Origin: Bacillota bacterium | GTDB taxonomy: Bacteria > Bacillota > Sulfobacillia > JAJZYS01 > JAJZLH01 | NCBI GenBank assembly: GCA_021850485.1 | Contig: JAJZLY010000007.1 | Span: forward strand, 62,001-126,000 | Reading direction: 5' to 3' | DNA: 64,000 nucleotides | In this document: positions 25,755 to 33,582 of the stretch, piece after piece | Position numbering within the stretch: the stretch's first letter is position 1 | Layout of the letters: the number at the start of each line of letters is the position of its first letter | Notes under the pieces: model-generated | What the model was told of the DNA's origin: nothing | The model's input: the letters and a program-made list of their open reading frames with translations, nothing else | The model's database searches: none | Translations under genes and position numbers: made by a program

Positions 25755-26597
25755 ATGCCGATGACCGTCCGCCGCTTCGTGCGCGGCCCCAAACCGCTGT
25801 GCGTGGTCACCGCCTATGACTACCCGTCCGCCCGTCTGGCCGATCAGGCCGCTGTGGACGCCATCTTGGTCGGAGACTCGGTCGGCCAGGTGGTCCAGGG
25901 CTACCCGGACACCCTCAGCGTCACCTTGGACGAAATGATCTACCACACCAAGATGGTGGCGAGGGCGGCCCAAGATGCCCTGGTGATCGGCGACATGCCG
26001 TTTATGAGCTATCAGGACTCCACCGAGCACGCCTTGGTTTCAGCCGGGCGCCTGATGAAAGAGGCGCGCTGTGCAGCCGTCAAGTTAGAAGGCGGCAGCC
26101 GGATGGCGGAGACGGTGCTGAAGATGGTGGAGTGCGGCATTCCAGTCATGGGGCACATCGGCTACACGCCGCAGTCTGTGCACACCTTGGGCAGCGGCCG
26201 GGCCCAAGGACGCGATCTGGAGGCGGCCCGCCGCGTGCTCACTGACGCCCTCGACCTGGAAGCGGCAGGCGCCTTCGCCGTGGTGCTGGAGGTGATGCCG
26301 CATCGCCTGGCGTCACTGATCACGGCCCAACTGCACGTTCCCACCATCGGCATCGGCGCCGGCCCCGGCTGCTCCGGCCAGGTGCTGGTCTGGCACGATC
26401 TGCTGGCCATGCCGGACCTCGGCTTGCGACACAGTCACGCCTTCGCTCAAGTGGGCGAGGCGGCGCTGGCTGGACTGAGGGCCTATCGTCAGGCGGTCAC
26501 CGACGGCTCCTTTCCCACCATCGCCCATTCGGTCGAGATGGCGGACGAGATTGCCGTCCAACTGGAACAAGAGATCCCGGGGTCGCCCCAGGCTTAG
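25755..26597 (+). CDS. panB: 3-methyl-2-oxobutanoate hydroxymethyltransferase
   Basis: First committed step of pantothenate synthesis: adds a hydroxymethyl group from methylenetetrahydrofolate to 3-methyl-2-oxobutanoate. 280 residues, a TIM barrel with VVTAYDYPSARLAD, the metal ligand in ILVGDSVG, GDMPF, KLEGG, MGHIGYTPQ and IGIGAGPGCSGQVLVWHD. AAGGAG precedes the ATG. panC and panD are not adjacent. Its stop overlaps the stop of the convergent hemL (TTAG). Confidence 0.96.
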   Translation: MPMTVRRFVRGPKPLCVVTAYDYPSARLADQAAVDAILVGDSVGQVVQGYPDTLSVTLDEMIYHTKMVARAAQDALVIGDMPFMSYQDSTEHALVSAGRLMKEARCAAVKLEGGSRMAETVLKMVECGIPVMGHIGYTPQSVHTLGSGRAQGRDLEAARRVLTDALDLEAAGAFAVVLEVMPHRLASLITAQLHVPTIGIGAGPGCSGQVLVWHDLLAMPDLGLRHSHAFAQVGEAALAGLRAYRQAVTDGSFPTIAHSVEMADEIAVQLEQEIPGSPQA

Positions 26598-27889
26598 ATC
26601 TGGCTTTCGGCCACCTGGGCGAACACCTGGCGACTGGCGGCCACTGTCCGCTCGATCAGGGCCGGGTCGTGGGCCAGGGAGATAAACACCGCTTCGAACT
26701 GAGACGGCGCCATGAACACGCCTTGATCGAGCATGCCGTGGAAGTAACGGGCATAGGACGGGCGAGAGCAGGCCTGCGCCTGGGAGAAATCCCGCACCGG
26801 ACCGGGGCTGAAAAACGGTGTGAAGATGGTCCACGCCCGGTTCACGGCCAGCGGCACTCCATTCACCCGAGCGGCTTCGGCCAGGCCGTCTGCCAGCATG
26901 CTGGCCATCTCCTCCAGCCGCCCATAGGTGCCCGGCTGCACCAGCTGATCGAGTGCTGCGATCCCAGCCGCCATGGCCAGGGGGTTCCCGGACAAGGTCC
27001 CGGCCTGATAGACCTTCCCCGCCGGCGCTACCATCTCCATCAGGTCGCGCCGGCCGCCGTAGGCTCCAACCGGCAGACCGCCACCGATCACCTTGCCCAG
27101 GCAGGTCAGATCCGGCGTGACATCGCATCGCGCCTGGGCCCCGCCGTAGGCGACCCGAAACCCCGTGATCACTTCGTCGAAGATGAGCAGGGCTCCGTGC
27201 TCGGTGGTGAGCTGGCGCAGGGCGGCCAGGAAACCGTCGGCAGCCGGGACCACGCCCATGTTCCCAGCCACGGGCTCGACGATCACTGCCGCCACCTCGG
27301 GGCCGCGTTGGGCGAACAGAGCCTGGACTCCAGCCAGGTCGTTGTAAGCGACGGCCACGGTGTCCGCAACCGCCGCCTCGGTCACCCCAGGGCTAGACGG
27401 GATGCCGAGAGTGGCCATACCGGAGCCTGCCGACACCATCAAGGCATCCACGTGACCGTGATAGCAGCCGATGAACTTGACGATCAGGCTGCGGCCGGTG
27501 GCAGCCCGAGCCAGGCGGATGGCGCTCATCGTCGCTTCGGTGCCAGAATTCACCATCCTGATCCGCTCCACGGACGGCATGGCGGCCTGGATGCGCGCTG
27601 CCAGTTCCACCTCCAGCCGCGATGGGGTGCCGAAACTGGTGCCATTGGCGGCCGCCTCGGTGATCGCTGCCACCACCGCCGGATGGGCATGGCCCAAGAT
27701 CAGCGGTCCCCACGAGGAGACATAATCAACCAGGCGTTCGCCGTCTTCGGTATACAGGTACGGACCGGCCGCCCGGGCGGTGAAGAAGGGCTCACCCCCG
27801 ACCGCACCAAAGGCGCGCACTGGACTGTTCACCCCGCCCGGCATCAGCTCGATTGCCCGCGTGTACAACTGATGCGAGCGGTCACCCAT
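26594..27889 (-). CDS. hemL: Glutamate-1-semialdehyde 2,1-aminomutase
   Basis: PLP enzyme making 5-aminolevulinate in the C5 tetrapyrrole route. 431 residues: N-terminal PGGVNSPVRAF, VNSGTEATMSAIRLAR, KFIGCYHGHVD, LIFDEVITGFRVA and the PLP lysine K266 in CLGKVIGGGLPVGAYGG. AGGAGG lies 7 nt before the ATG and overlaps the TAG stop of the YchF-like gene, so the two are tightly coupled. The other hem genes are not nearby. Confidence 0.96.
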   Translation of the reverse strand: MGDRSHQLYTRAIELMPGGVNSPVRAFGAVGGEPFFTARAAGPYLYTEDGERLVDYVSSWGPLILGHAHPAVVAAITEAAANGTSFGTPSRLEVELAARIQAAMPSVERIRMVNSGTEATMSAIRLARAATGRSLIVKFIGCYHGHVDALMVSAGSGMATLGIPSSPGVTEAAVADTVAVAYNDLAGVQALFAQRGPEVAAVIVEPVAGNMGVVPAADGFLAALRQLTTEHGALLIFDEVITGFRVAYGGAQARCDVTPDLTCLGKVIGGGLPVGAYGGRRDLMEMVAPAGKVYQAGTLSGNPLAMAAGIAALDQLVQPGTYGRLEEMASMLADGLAEAARVNGVPLAVNRAWTIFTPFFSPGPVRDFSQAQACSRPSYARYFHGMLDQGVFMAPSQFEAVFISLAHDPALIERTVAASRQVFAQVAESQI

Positions 27890-27900
27890 CGGATTGCCTC

Positions 27901-28917
27901 CTAGCGTCCGGCCTGAAACCGGAAGTTGATCATGTCACCGTCTTGAACCGGATACTCCTTGCCCTCCAGCCGCCAATGCCCCTTTTCCTTCGCCACGCTC
28001 ATGGAGAGCCCATCTTCCACGAAGCGGTCATAAGCCACCACCTCGGCCCGGATGAAGCCGCGGGCGATATCGGAGTGGATCTTGCCCGCCGCCTCCTTGG
28101 CGCCAAGCCCGGCCTCGATCGTCCAGGCCCGCACTTCGTCTTCGCCCGCCGTCAAGAACGAAGCCAGTCCCAGGTGCTGATAGACAGTCCGGCTGAGCCG
28201 GCTGATGCCATCTTCCTCGAAACCGAGGGTTTCCAAGAAGGCCTGGCGCTCGGCGGGTGCCAGTTGAGCGATCTCCTGTTCGATCAGGGCAGATGTGACC
28301 AGCACCGGTTCAGGCAGCCCACGGGCCAAGGTGGCCCCTTGATCTAGATCTTCTTCGGCCAAATTCAAGACGTAGATCACTGGTTTCAAGGTGAGCAGGC
28401 CGATGCTGCGCAGGGCCGCCAGTTGATCTTTGGCCAGACCCACGGAGCGCACGGTCCGGCCCTCGGACAGGGCAAGGTGGCAGCGTTCCAGCGCCCCCCG
28501 CTCGATCTCATCGGCAGCGGTCCTCTTTTGCTTGGCGAGGCGGTCCAGGCGCTTTTCGACAATCTCCAGATCCGCCATCGCCAGCTCCAGCAATATGGTC
28601 TCAGCGGCTTCTTGCGGTGGTGGACCGCCGGCTTGGGCAAAGCCAGCCAGGACCGGAATCAGGGCGTCCACCTGGCGGATCTCGGCCAGAAAGCGGCGAC
28701 TTTCGTCTCCGCCCTCTCCGGGGCGCAGGGCCGGTGTGTCGACCAGTCCAATCTGAGCCGGCGTCACCCGCTTCGGGTGGAAGGCGTCGGTTAGGACGAC
28801 AAGGCGCGCATCGGCGACGGCCATCACGCCCTTCTCGGCGGCCGCATGGCTCGCCAGTGGGCGGCCGGTGAGCAACGAAAAGAAGGTACTCTTGCCGACG
28901 CGCGGGTAGCCGATCAA
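27901..28917 (-). CDS. ychF: YchF/OLA1-like GTPase/ATPase
   Basis: Obg-related P-loop protein that binds ribosomes. G1 GYPRVGKST, G3 in GLVDTPALRPG, the G4 variant NLAEE of YchF (which gives ATP preference), a central coiled coil (LEIVEKRLDRLAKQKRT) and a C-terminal TGS domain (AGKIHSDIARGFIRAEVV). 338 residues from TTG 28917, a little shorter than the usual ~365. The start is uncertain: the strong GGAGG at 28941-28945 lies 8 nt before an in-frame CTG at 28930-28932, which would add LLEAA and restore the usual strand before the P-loop. hemL follows after 11 nt. Confidence 0.85.
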   Translation of the reverse strand: MIGYPRVGKSTFFSLLTGRPLASHAAAEKGVMAVADARLVVLTDAFHPKRVTPAQIGLVDTPALRPGEGGDESRRFLAEIRQVDALIPVLAGFAQAGGPPPQEAAETILLELAMADLEIVEKRLDRLAKQKRTAADEIERGALERCHLALSEGRTVRSVGLAKDQLAALRSIGLLTLKPVIYVLNLAEEDLDQGATLARGLPEPVLVTSALIEQEIAQLAPAERQAFLETLGFEEDGISRLSRTVYQHLGLASFLTAGEDEVRAWTIEAGLGAKEAAGKIHSDIARGFIRAEVVAYDRFVEDGLSMSVAKEKGHWRLEGKEYPVQDGDMINFRFQAGR

Positions 28918-28973
28918 AGCAGCCTCTAGCAGAGTATTCGCCTCCTGGAGCGGGTGGGGACTTGCGTCTTGGC

Positions 28974-29234
28974 TCAGGTCTTGGTGAAGTGATCGACTGG
29001 CACCACCAACAATTCGCTCTCCCCGCTCACCTTGGCGGCTTGGATCACCATTCGCAGCAACGCCGTAGCGTCGTCGAGGCGTGGTTCATCGATCACCATC
29101 AAGACGGTGGCAAGCTTACCATCTCGACCGCTGGCGGTCGCCTCCAAGATGGTGGCGGCGAAGGTCTCTTCCTCCAGCCGCCGATGAATGGCCGCCCAGG
29201 TGGCGGCCGGCGTCACCAGCACCAACAGCTGCAT
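28974..29234 (-). CDS. Small PII/DarA-like protein (tentative)
   Basis: 86 residues. The pattern (MQLLVLVTPAATWAAIHRRL, EEETFAATILEAT, LATVLMVIDEPRLDDATALLR) fits a ferredoxin-like beta-alpha-beta fold and recalls the cyclic-di-AMP-binding PII-like protein DarA/PstA. The characteristic GGFL segment is missing and the T-loop is short, so ligand binding is doubtful. GGGGGG precedes the ATG. It lies between a class III aminotransferase and ychF on the same strand, with 26 and 57 nt spacing. It could be an unrelated small protein. Confidence 0.5.
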   Translation of the reverse strand: MQLLVLVTPAATWAAIHRRLEEETFAATILEATASGRDGKLATVLMVIDEPRLDDATALLRMVIQAAKVSGESELLVVPVDHFTKT

Positions 29235-29260
29235 GGCCTACCCCCCTGCCGGACGGTCGA

Positions 29261-30574
29261 TCAGGCGGTCGGGCGAAGTTCGGGGTGGGCCAGGGCGATG
29301 TCGGCCAAAGACTCGGCCATGGCGGTCAACGCCTCTTTGAGTTCTGAATCGGTAATGGTGAGCGGGGGCGAGATACGGGCCACCTGGCCGTCGATGCCGC
29401 CCTTGCCGACCAAGACGCCGCGTCGCCTAGTGCCTTCCATGAACTCTTTCAAGAGGTCAGGAGCCGGCGCCTTCTCGGCCCGAACAAATTCGATGGCCTG
29501 CATCAGGCCCTTACCGCGCACATCTCCCACGAACGAGTAGCGCGCTTTCAAGTCATCAAGCCCTTGGCGCAACGCCTCGCCCCGCACCCGGGCCCGCTCG
29601 ACCAGACCCTCATCTTCGATCACATCCAAGGTGGCCACAGCCGCCCGCATGCTGATCGGGTTGCCGCCGAAGGTGGAGATGACCGGGCCGGTAAACGCCT
29701 CTCCCACTTCGCGGATGGCGACGGTGGCGCCGATCGGGGCGCCGTTGGCCAGGGCCTTGGCAAAGGTCATCAGGTCCGGGTTGACGCCCCAGTGCTCGAT
29801 GCCGAACATCTTGCCGGTACGGCCGAATCCGGTCTGCACCTCATCGGCGATAAACAGTCCGCCGTAGCGCTTGATGATCTCGTGAACGATCTGGAAGTAC
29901 TGCTCGGGCGGCGTGATGAAACCGCCTGCCCCCTGGATCGGCTCGGCGATAAAGGCAGCGATTTGGCCGCTGGTGGTGGTGCGGATCACTTCCTCGACAT
30001 CCTTGGCACACTCGTAGTTGCAGGTGTCTGGCGTACGGTGGAAGGGACAGCGGTAGCAATAGGGGGCATGGGCATGACGGATGCCCGGCACTTCCACGGT
30101 CGGCCGCCAGCTGGCCAGACCGGTCAGCGACCTGGTGACGGTGGAATGACCGGAATAGGCGTAGCGCAACGCCACCACCTCTTGGCGGTGGGTGGCCAGA
30201 CGGGCCATGTGCAGGGCGCTTTCATTGGCCTCGGTGCCGGAGTTGGTGAAAAACGACATCTCCAAGGCACCGGGCGTGATGGCGGCCAGCCGCTCGGCCA
30301 GCTCGATCATCGGTGCGGTCAGGTAAAAGGTGGACAGGTGGTTCGCCTCATCCAGCTGGCTCGCCACTGCGGCCTTGACCTGTGGGTGGTTGTAGCCCAC
30401 CGAAACGGTCAGGATGCCGGCGTAAAAATCCAAGTAGCGCTTGCCCTGGGCATCGATCAGGTGGGTACCTTCAGCACGCACCAACAGCAATGGGTGATCG
30501 TAATACAGGGCCACCGCTGGCACGATGAACTTGCGCTGCCGTGCCAGCGCCTCTTCCGGAGTCAACTTCGCCAT
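29261..30574 (-). CDS. Class III PLP-dependent aminotransferase
   Basis: 437 residues, similar to the alanine-glyoxylate (AGXT2-like) and 4-aminobutyrate transaminase group. Key parts are FFTNSGTEANESALHMAR, EPIQGAGG, LFIADEVQTGFGRTG and the PLP lysine in TFAKALANGAP. A cysteine-rich segment CYRCPFHRTPDTC, typical of the AGXT2-like subgroup, lies near residue 170. GGAAGGAG lies before the ATG. It is divergent from a TetR regulator, which may control it. The amino donor cannot be told from sequence alone. Confidence 0.88.
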   Translation of the reverse strand: MAKLTPEEALARQRKFIVPAVALYYDHPLLLVRAEGTHLIDAQGKRYLDFYAGILTVSVGYNHPQVKAAVASQLDEANHLSTFYLTAPMIELAERLAAITPGALEMSFFTNSGTEANESALHMARLATHRQEVVALRYAYSGHSTVTRSLTGLASWRPTVEVPGIRHAHAPYCYRCPFHRTPDTCNYECAKDVEEVIRTTTSGQIAAFIAEPIQGAGGFITPPEQYFQIVHEIIKRYGGLFIADEVQTGFGRTGKMFGIEHWGVNPDLMTFAKALANGAPIGATVAIREVGEAFTGPVISTFGGNPISMRAAVATLDVIEDEGLVERARVRGEALRQGLDDLKARYSFVGDVRGKGLMQAIEFVRAEKAPAPDLLKEFMEGTRRRGVLVGKGGIDGQVARISPPLTITDSELKEALTAMAESLADIALAHPELRPTA

Positions 30575-30665
30575 GATTCGGGCTCCTTCCCAAATGGAAC
30601 CGATCGCGCCACCCGATTCGCTTCCTCCAGGCTTGGCACCTTGTGGGAGGGAACGAGGCAAGCGT

Positions 30666-31280
30666 GTGGTAGTGTCCGGCATGCAGTCACCAAACGGATC
30701 ACCCTCCCGCCGCCAGCGACTGGTCGACGCCGCTCACGATGTGTTCTCTGAGTCCGGCTACGACGGTGCCACCGTGGCGGCCATCACAGCCAGAGCCAAC
30801 ATCGCCACCGGCAGTTTCTACCGCTACTTTCCGTCCAAACAGGCGTGCTTTCTGGACCTTTTGGACACTCTCTACGGAGAGTTGATGCGGGCGGTGCTGG
30901 CGGCACGCGCTGTGGCCACCGATGGTGAGGCCAAGCTACTGGCCTCAGTGGAGGCGGCCGTCGCGTCTTTCCTGGCCCAGGGTCCGCTGGCACGCTTGGT
31001 GGCCGGTTCGCGCCACGGCCCCGAACCGGCGGTGCGGGCCCGGGTGGAGGCGGTTGCCAACGAGATGGCCCGACTGCTCGCCAAAGACTTCGCTGAGTTA
31101 ACGGATGGACAGCGCTCGCCGACGGAGGCCCATGCCGCCGGCCAGTTCTTGGTTGGTGGCTTGGAAAAACTTTTAGACAGCGCTTTGACCCAAGATCCGT
31201 TGCCGTCTCCTGGTGCGCTCTTGCCAGTGGTGCGGCAATTGACCGTCGGCATGGTGGTCGGACTGCGCGACGTTAGATAA
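30666..31280 (+). CDS. TetR-family transcriptional regulator
   Basis: About 204 residues. HTH: RQRLVDAAHDVFSESGYDG, then TVAAITARANIATGSFYRYF and a helical ligand domain. GTG 30666 has GAGG 7 nt upstream; ATG 30681 is an alternative. It is divergent from the aminotransferase gene across about 90 nt, suggesting control of that gene. Its 3' end overlaps the end of the small convergent membrane gene by 8 nt. Confidence 0.87.
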   Translation: MVVSGMQSPNGSPSRRQRLVDAAHDVFSESGYDGATVAAITARANIATGSFYRYFPSKQACFLDLLDTLYGELMRAVLAARAVATDGEAKLLASVEAAVASFLAQGPLARLVAGSRHGPEPAVRARVEAVANEMARLLAKDFAELTDGQRSPTEAHAAGQFLVGGLEKLLDSALTQDPLPSPGALLPVVRQLTVGMVVGLRDVR

Positions 31281-31443
31281 AGACGCTGAGCAGCCACAAG
31301 AAGGCGGCGAAGGTGGCCACAAACAACAGTGCCACGTCGACCAGAGATGGGCCGCCTGTGGCGGCCGGGGCGGCGGCGAAGGCGGCGGACGGGACGGCCA
31401 TGGCAGCGAGTAAGGTGACGAGAAAGACAACTCGACGGCGCAC
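31273..31443 (-). CDS. Small membrane protein, 56 aa
   Basis: A GTG start (31441-31443) preceded by GGGAGGGAG encodes a basic N-terminus (MRRRVVFLV), a hydrophobic segment with a signal-peptidase-like AFA site, a short APAATGGPS linker and a second hydrophobic helix (VALLFVATFAAFLWLLSVFI) reaching the C-terminus. It is likely exported and anchored by its C-terminal helix. No family is recognised. It is convergent with the TetR gene, whose last 8 nt it overlaps. Confidence 0.6.
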   Translation of the reverse strand: MRRRVVFLVTLLAAMAVPSAAFAAAPAATGGPSLVDVALLFVATFAAFLWLLSVFI

Positions 31444-31517
31444 GCTTCTCCCTCCCCAGCGGATCTGGAACTCATTCTATCCGACCGCCAGACCTCTCGC
31501 TAGGCGGTGCGCATGCC

Positions 31518-31526
31518 TTATCCACA
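31518..31526 (+). promoter_or_regulatory. Single DnaA box
   Basis: TTATCCACA, a perfect consensus DnaA box, in the non-coding spacer before the DUF2203 gene. There is only one copy and no AT-rich unwinding element, so it is not an origin. It could be a chance match or a titration site. Confidence 0.35.
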
Positions 31527-31583
31527 GATTCTTGGCGACGGGCAGGAAGGACTTTCGGCTTGGTGAACTAGCCAATTCATGAG

Positions 31584-31655
31584 CCTCGCCCGCGGGCGAG
31601 GGAACCCTGGTCCAGGTGACGCGGGTCATCACTACAGGGTCGGCCGGGACCGACC
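31584..31655 (+). other. Structured spacer upstream of the DUF2203 gene
   Basis: Two strong inverted repeats lie in the 226-nt spacer 31444-31669: CCTCGCCCG/CGGGCGAGG (31584-31601) and GGTCGG/CCGACC around CCGGGA (31638-31655). The second ends 14 nt before the start codon and adjoins the GGGGGG ribosome site. It could be a structured leader; no known riboswitch consensus was recognised. Confidence 0.4.
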
Positions 31656-31669
31656 AAGGGGGGATCGAT

Positions 31670-32122
31670 GTGGCCAAGCGGCAGTTCACGATCGATGAGG
31701 CGAATGCCCTGCTGCCCCTCTTCCGGCAACGTCTGGACCGCCTCCAACATCTTCAGTCCGTCGCTCAAGAGAAGTACGCCGAGGTGGAGCAGTTAAAGGG
31801 CGTGGGCCGGGCGGAAGACGGACGCCCCATCTTGCGCTACGACATAGAGCTGGCCCAGGGCGTGTTCACCCAGACCATCGCTGAGGCCAACTCGCTGGTG
31901 CAATCGATCACCGATCATGGCTGTGAGCTGAAAAATGTGGCGCTCGGCCTGATCGACTTTCCCTCTGAGATCGACGGCCAACCAGCTCTGCTCTGCTGGC
32001 AGCTGGGGGAAGCGGAGATCTTGTTCTTCCATAGCCCACACGCTGGCTTCCAGGGTCGTCGGCCCCTGTTCAGCAGCGAGGGCGTGGGCAACGGCGACGG
32101 CCCCGACCAAAGCCACCACTGA
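31670..32122 (+). CDS. DUF2203 family protein
   Basis: 150 residues. The family pattern starts with RQFTIDEANALLPLFRQRLD, a heptad helix (LQSVAQEKYAEVEQLKG), then CELKNVALGLIDFP and a strand set ending LLCWQLGEAEILFFHSPHAGFQGRRPL, the DUF2203 hallmark. Function unknown. GTG 31670 is chosen because GGGGGG lies 6 nt upstream. It is monocistronic, closed by a good intrinsic terminator. Confidence 0.82.
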   Translation: MAKRQFTIDEANALLPLFRQRLDRLQHLQSVAQEKYAEVEQLKGVGRAEDGRPILRYDIELAQGVFTQTIAEANSLVQSITDHGCELKNVALGLIDFPSEIDGQPALLCWQLGEAEILFFHSPHAGFQGRRPLFSSEGVGNGDGPDQSHH

Positions 32123-32149
32123 GTCTGCCCTGACGGACTTGCGCATCTG

Positions 32150-32190
32150 AGGCCTGGCAGCACGCGGCTACCAGGCCTTTGTTTTGATTT
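32150..32190 (+). terminator. Intrinsic terminator of the DUF2203 gene
   Basis: AGGCCTGG (32150-32157) pairs with CCAGGCCT (32171-32178). An inner AGC/GCT extension gives an 11-bp stem with one mismatch, followed by TTGTTTTGATTT. Confidence 0.85.
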
Positions 32191-32201
32191 GGCCGGTTGC
32201 C

Positions 32202-32912
32202 TCAGTCCAGCTGGATCTGGGCACCAACCTCAATGGCGCCGGTCTGAACCACCCTCGCCACGACTCCGAGGCAGGCGTCATGACGGTCGGCGAGCACCGA
32301 CAAGACCCGAAGATCGGGTGGCGCCGTCACACTTCGCATCGTGATCATCACGCAGCGGGTGATGCGACTCACCACCTCAAGGCGCAGCCCGCTGGCAAAC
32401 ACCAGGCGGTGTCCGACCCAGTCGTCCTCGATGCACCCGTCGCCTGGCGCGTCGATCAATACGTTGGCCCGAAACCGGCTGGGCTCCACCGGCCCTTGGT
32501 CCAACCAGCCAGCCACCTGGTCCAGGGCGGCGGTGGTGAGCAGGCTGACCGGGAGCTCATCGAAGTGGGAGATCTGGGTCTCTTTGGCCAGGGTCAGCGG
32601 CTGGCCGAACCAGTTTGAGATGCGCTCATGCACCTGGGGGTCAGAGACGGCCACGGACTCTTGGCCGCGATGCAAGATCACGTCTTGGCCCTGGGTGCGG
32701 GCCGACGCCATCAGGAGGCCCGGGATGCGGCAAAAGCGGCGGGTCTCTTTGCCGCTTGCGATCTTGCCGTCTGGGTTGTAAATCGCCAGCTGACGGTCTC
32801 GGGCCAGGCCGCGCCGGTCCACCTCGATGTGATCCATCTCTTCACCGCACAGCGACTTGACCGGGTAGCGCCAGATCCGGCGCACCGTGCCGCCGGCGCC
32901 CTGACTCTGCAC
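32202..32912 (-). CDS. MOSC-domain protein
   Basis: 236 residues with an N-terminal MOSC beta-barrel (RRIWRYPVKSLCGEEMD) and the MOSC core with ARDRQLAIYNPDG, EPSRFRANVLID and the conserved cysteine in ITRCVMI. Such proteins carry sulfur for molybdenum cofactor-type chemistry or act on N-hydroxylated compounds (family knowledge). GTG 32912 follows the stop of the HD gene directly. A molybdopterin oxidoreductase gene starts just across the divergent promoter region, which fits a molybdenum role. Confidence 0.88.
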   Translation of the reverse strand: MQSQGAGGTVRRIWRYPVKSLCGEEMDHIEVDRRGLARDRQLAIYNPDGKIASGKETRRFCRIPGLLMASARTQGQDVILHRGQESVAVSDPQVHERISNWFGQPLTLAKETQISHFDELPVSLLTTAALDQVAGWLDQGPVEPSRFRANVLIDAPGDGCIEDDWVGHRLVFASGLRLEVVSRITRCVMITMRSVTAPPDLRVLSVLADRHDACLGVVARVVQTGAIEVGAQIQLD

Positions 32913-33473
32913 TCAGGCTCCACTCAACCCGAGGGCGGGGGCAACCTTGGTCAGATCGGCGATCACATGGCCGATGTGCGTTTCCAGCGGCAGGCCAATC
33001 TCGTCGGCGCCGTCCACCACGTCTTGGCGGTTGACACCGCGGGCAAAGGCCTTGTCCTTCATCTTCCGCAAGACGGAGCCCGCCTCAACCGCCGTGAGAT
33101 CGCGCCCCTTGACCATGGCGACCGCCATCACCAGACCGGTCAGTTCGTCCACCGCGAACAGGTGATGTGCCATGGCCGTGGTGCGCGGGACTCCGGTGTG
33201 ATTGCCGTGGCCCAAGATGGCCACGACCAACTCTTCCGGGTACCCCTCTTGGCGCAAGATCGCCGACCCTTTGAACGGATGGTCGTCCAACGTCGGAAAC
33301 CGCTCGTAGTCGAAGTCGTGCAAAAGGCCCGTTGCGCCCCACAGCTCCACATCCTCACCCAGCCGCTCGGCGTAGCCACGCATCGCCGCCTCCACGGCCA
33401 GGGCGTGGCGGATCAGGTGTGGCTCTTGGGTGTAGGTGGTCAATAGGGTCCAAGCGTCTTCCCGGCTCTTCAT
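32913..33473 (-). CDS. HD-domain hydrolase
   Basis: 186 residues. Metal-dependent phosphohydrolase fold: RHALAVEAAMRGYA, the HD pair in GLLHDFDYERFP, HGNHTGVPRTT and DELTGLVMAVAMVKGRDL. This is close to the small HD proteins annotated as hydrolases of unknown substrate. GAGGAGG lies 6 nt before the ATG. It is co-transcribed with the MOSC gene and divergent from the molybdopterin oxidoreductase. Confidence 0.85.
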   Translation of the reverse strand: MKSREDAWTLLTTYTQEPHLIRHALAVEAAMRGYAERLGEDVELWGATGLLHDFDYERFPTLDDHPFKGSAILRQEGYPEELVVAILGHGNHTGVPRTTAMAHHLFAVDELTGLVMAVAMVKGRDLTAVEAGSVLRKMKDKAFARGVNRQDVVDGADEIGLPLETHIGHVIADLTKVAPALGLSGA

Positions 33474-33582
33474 CAGCTGCCTCCTCGCAGGGCGAGACTC
33501 TGCTAGGAGCCTACCACAGCCTGCCCGCCTTGCACGGTGGCACGATATACTGGGGGACGAGATCGTGATCGGAGGTAACGCC

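Noticed and set aside
26669-27904. Long plus-strand frame opposite hemL
   Set aside because: Antisense shadow of hemL without a ribosome site.
31518-31526. Replication origin at the DnaA box
   Set aside because: A single box without a cluster, AT-rich element or dnaA/dnaN nearby; chance occurrence is plausible in 64 kb.
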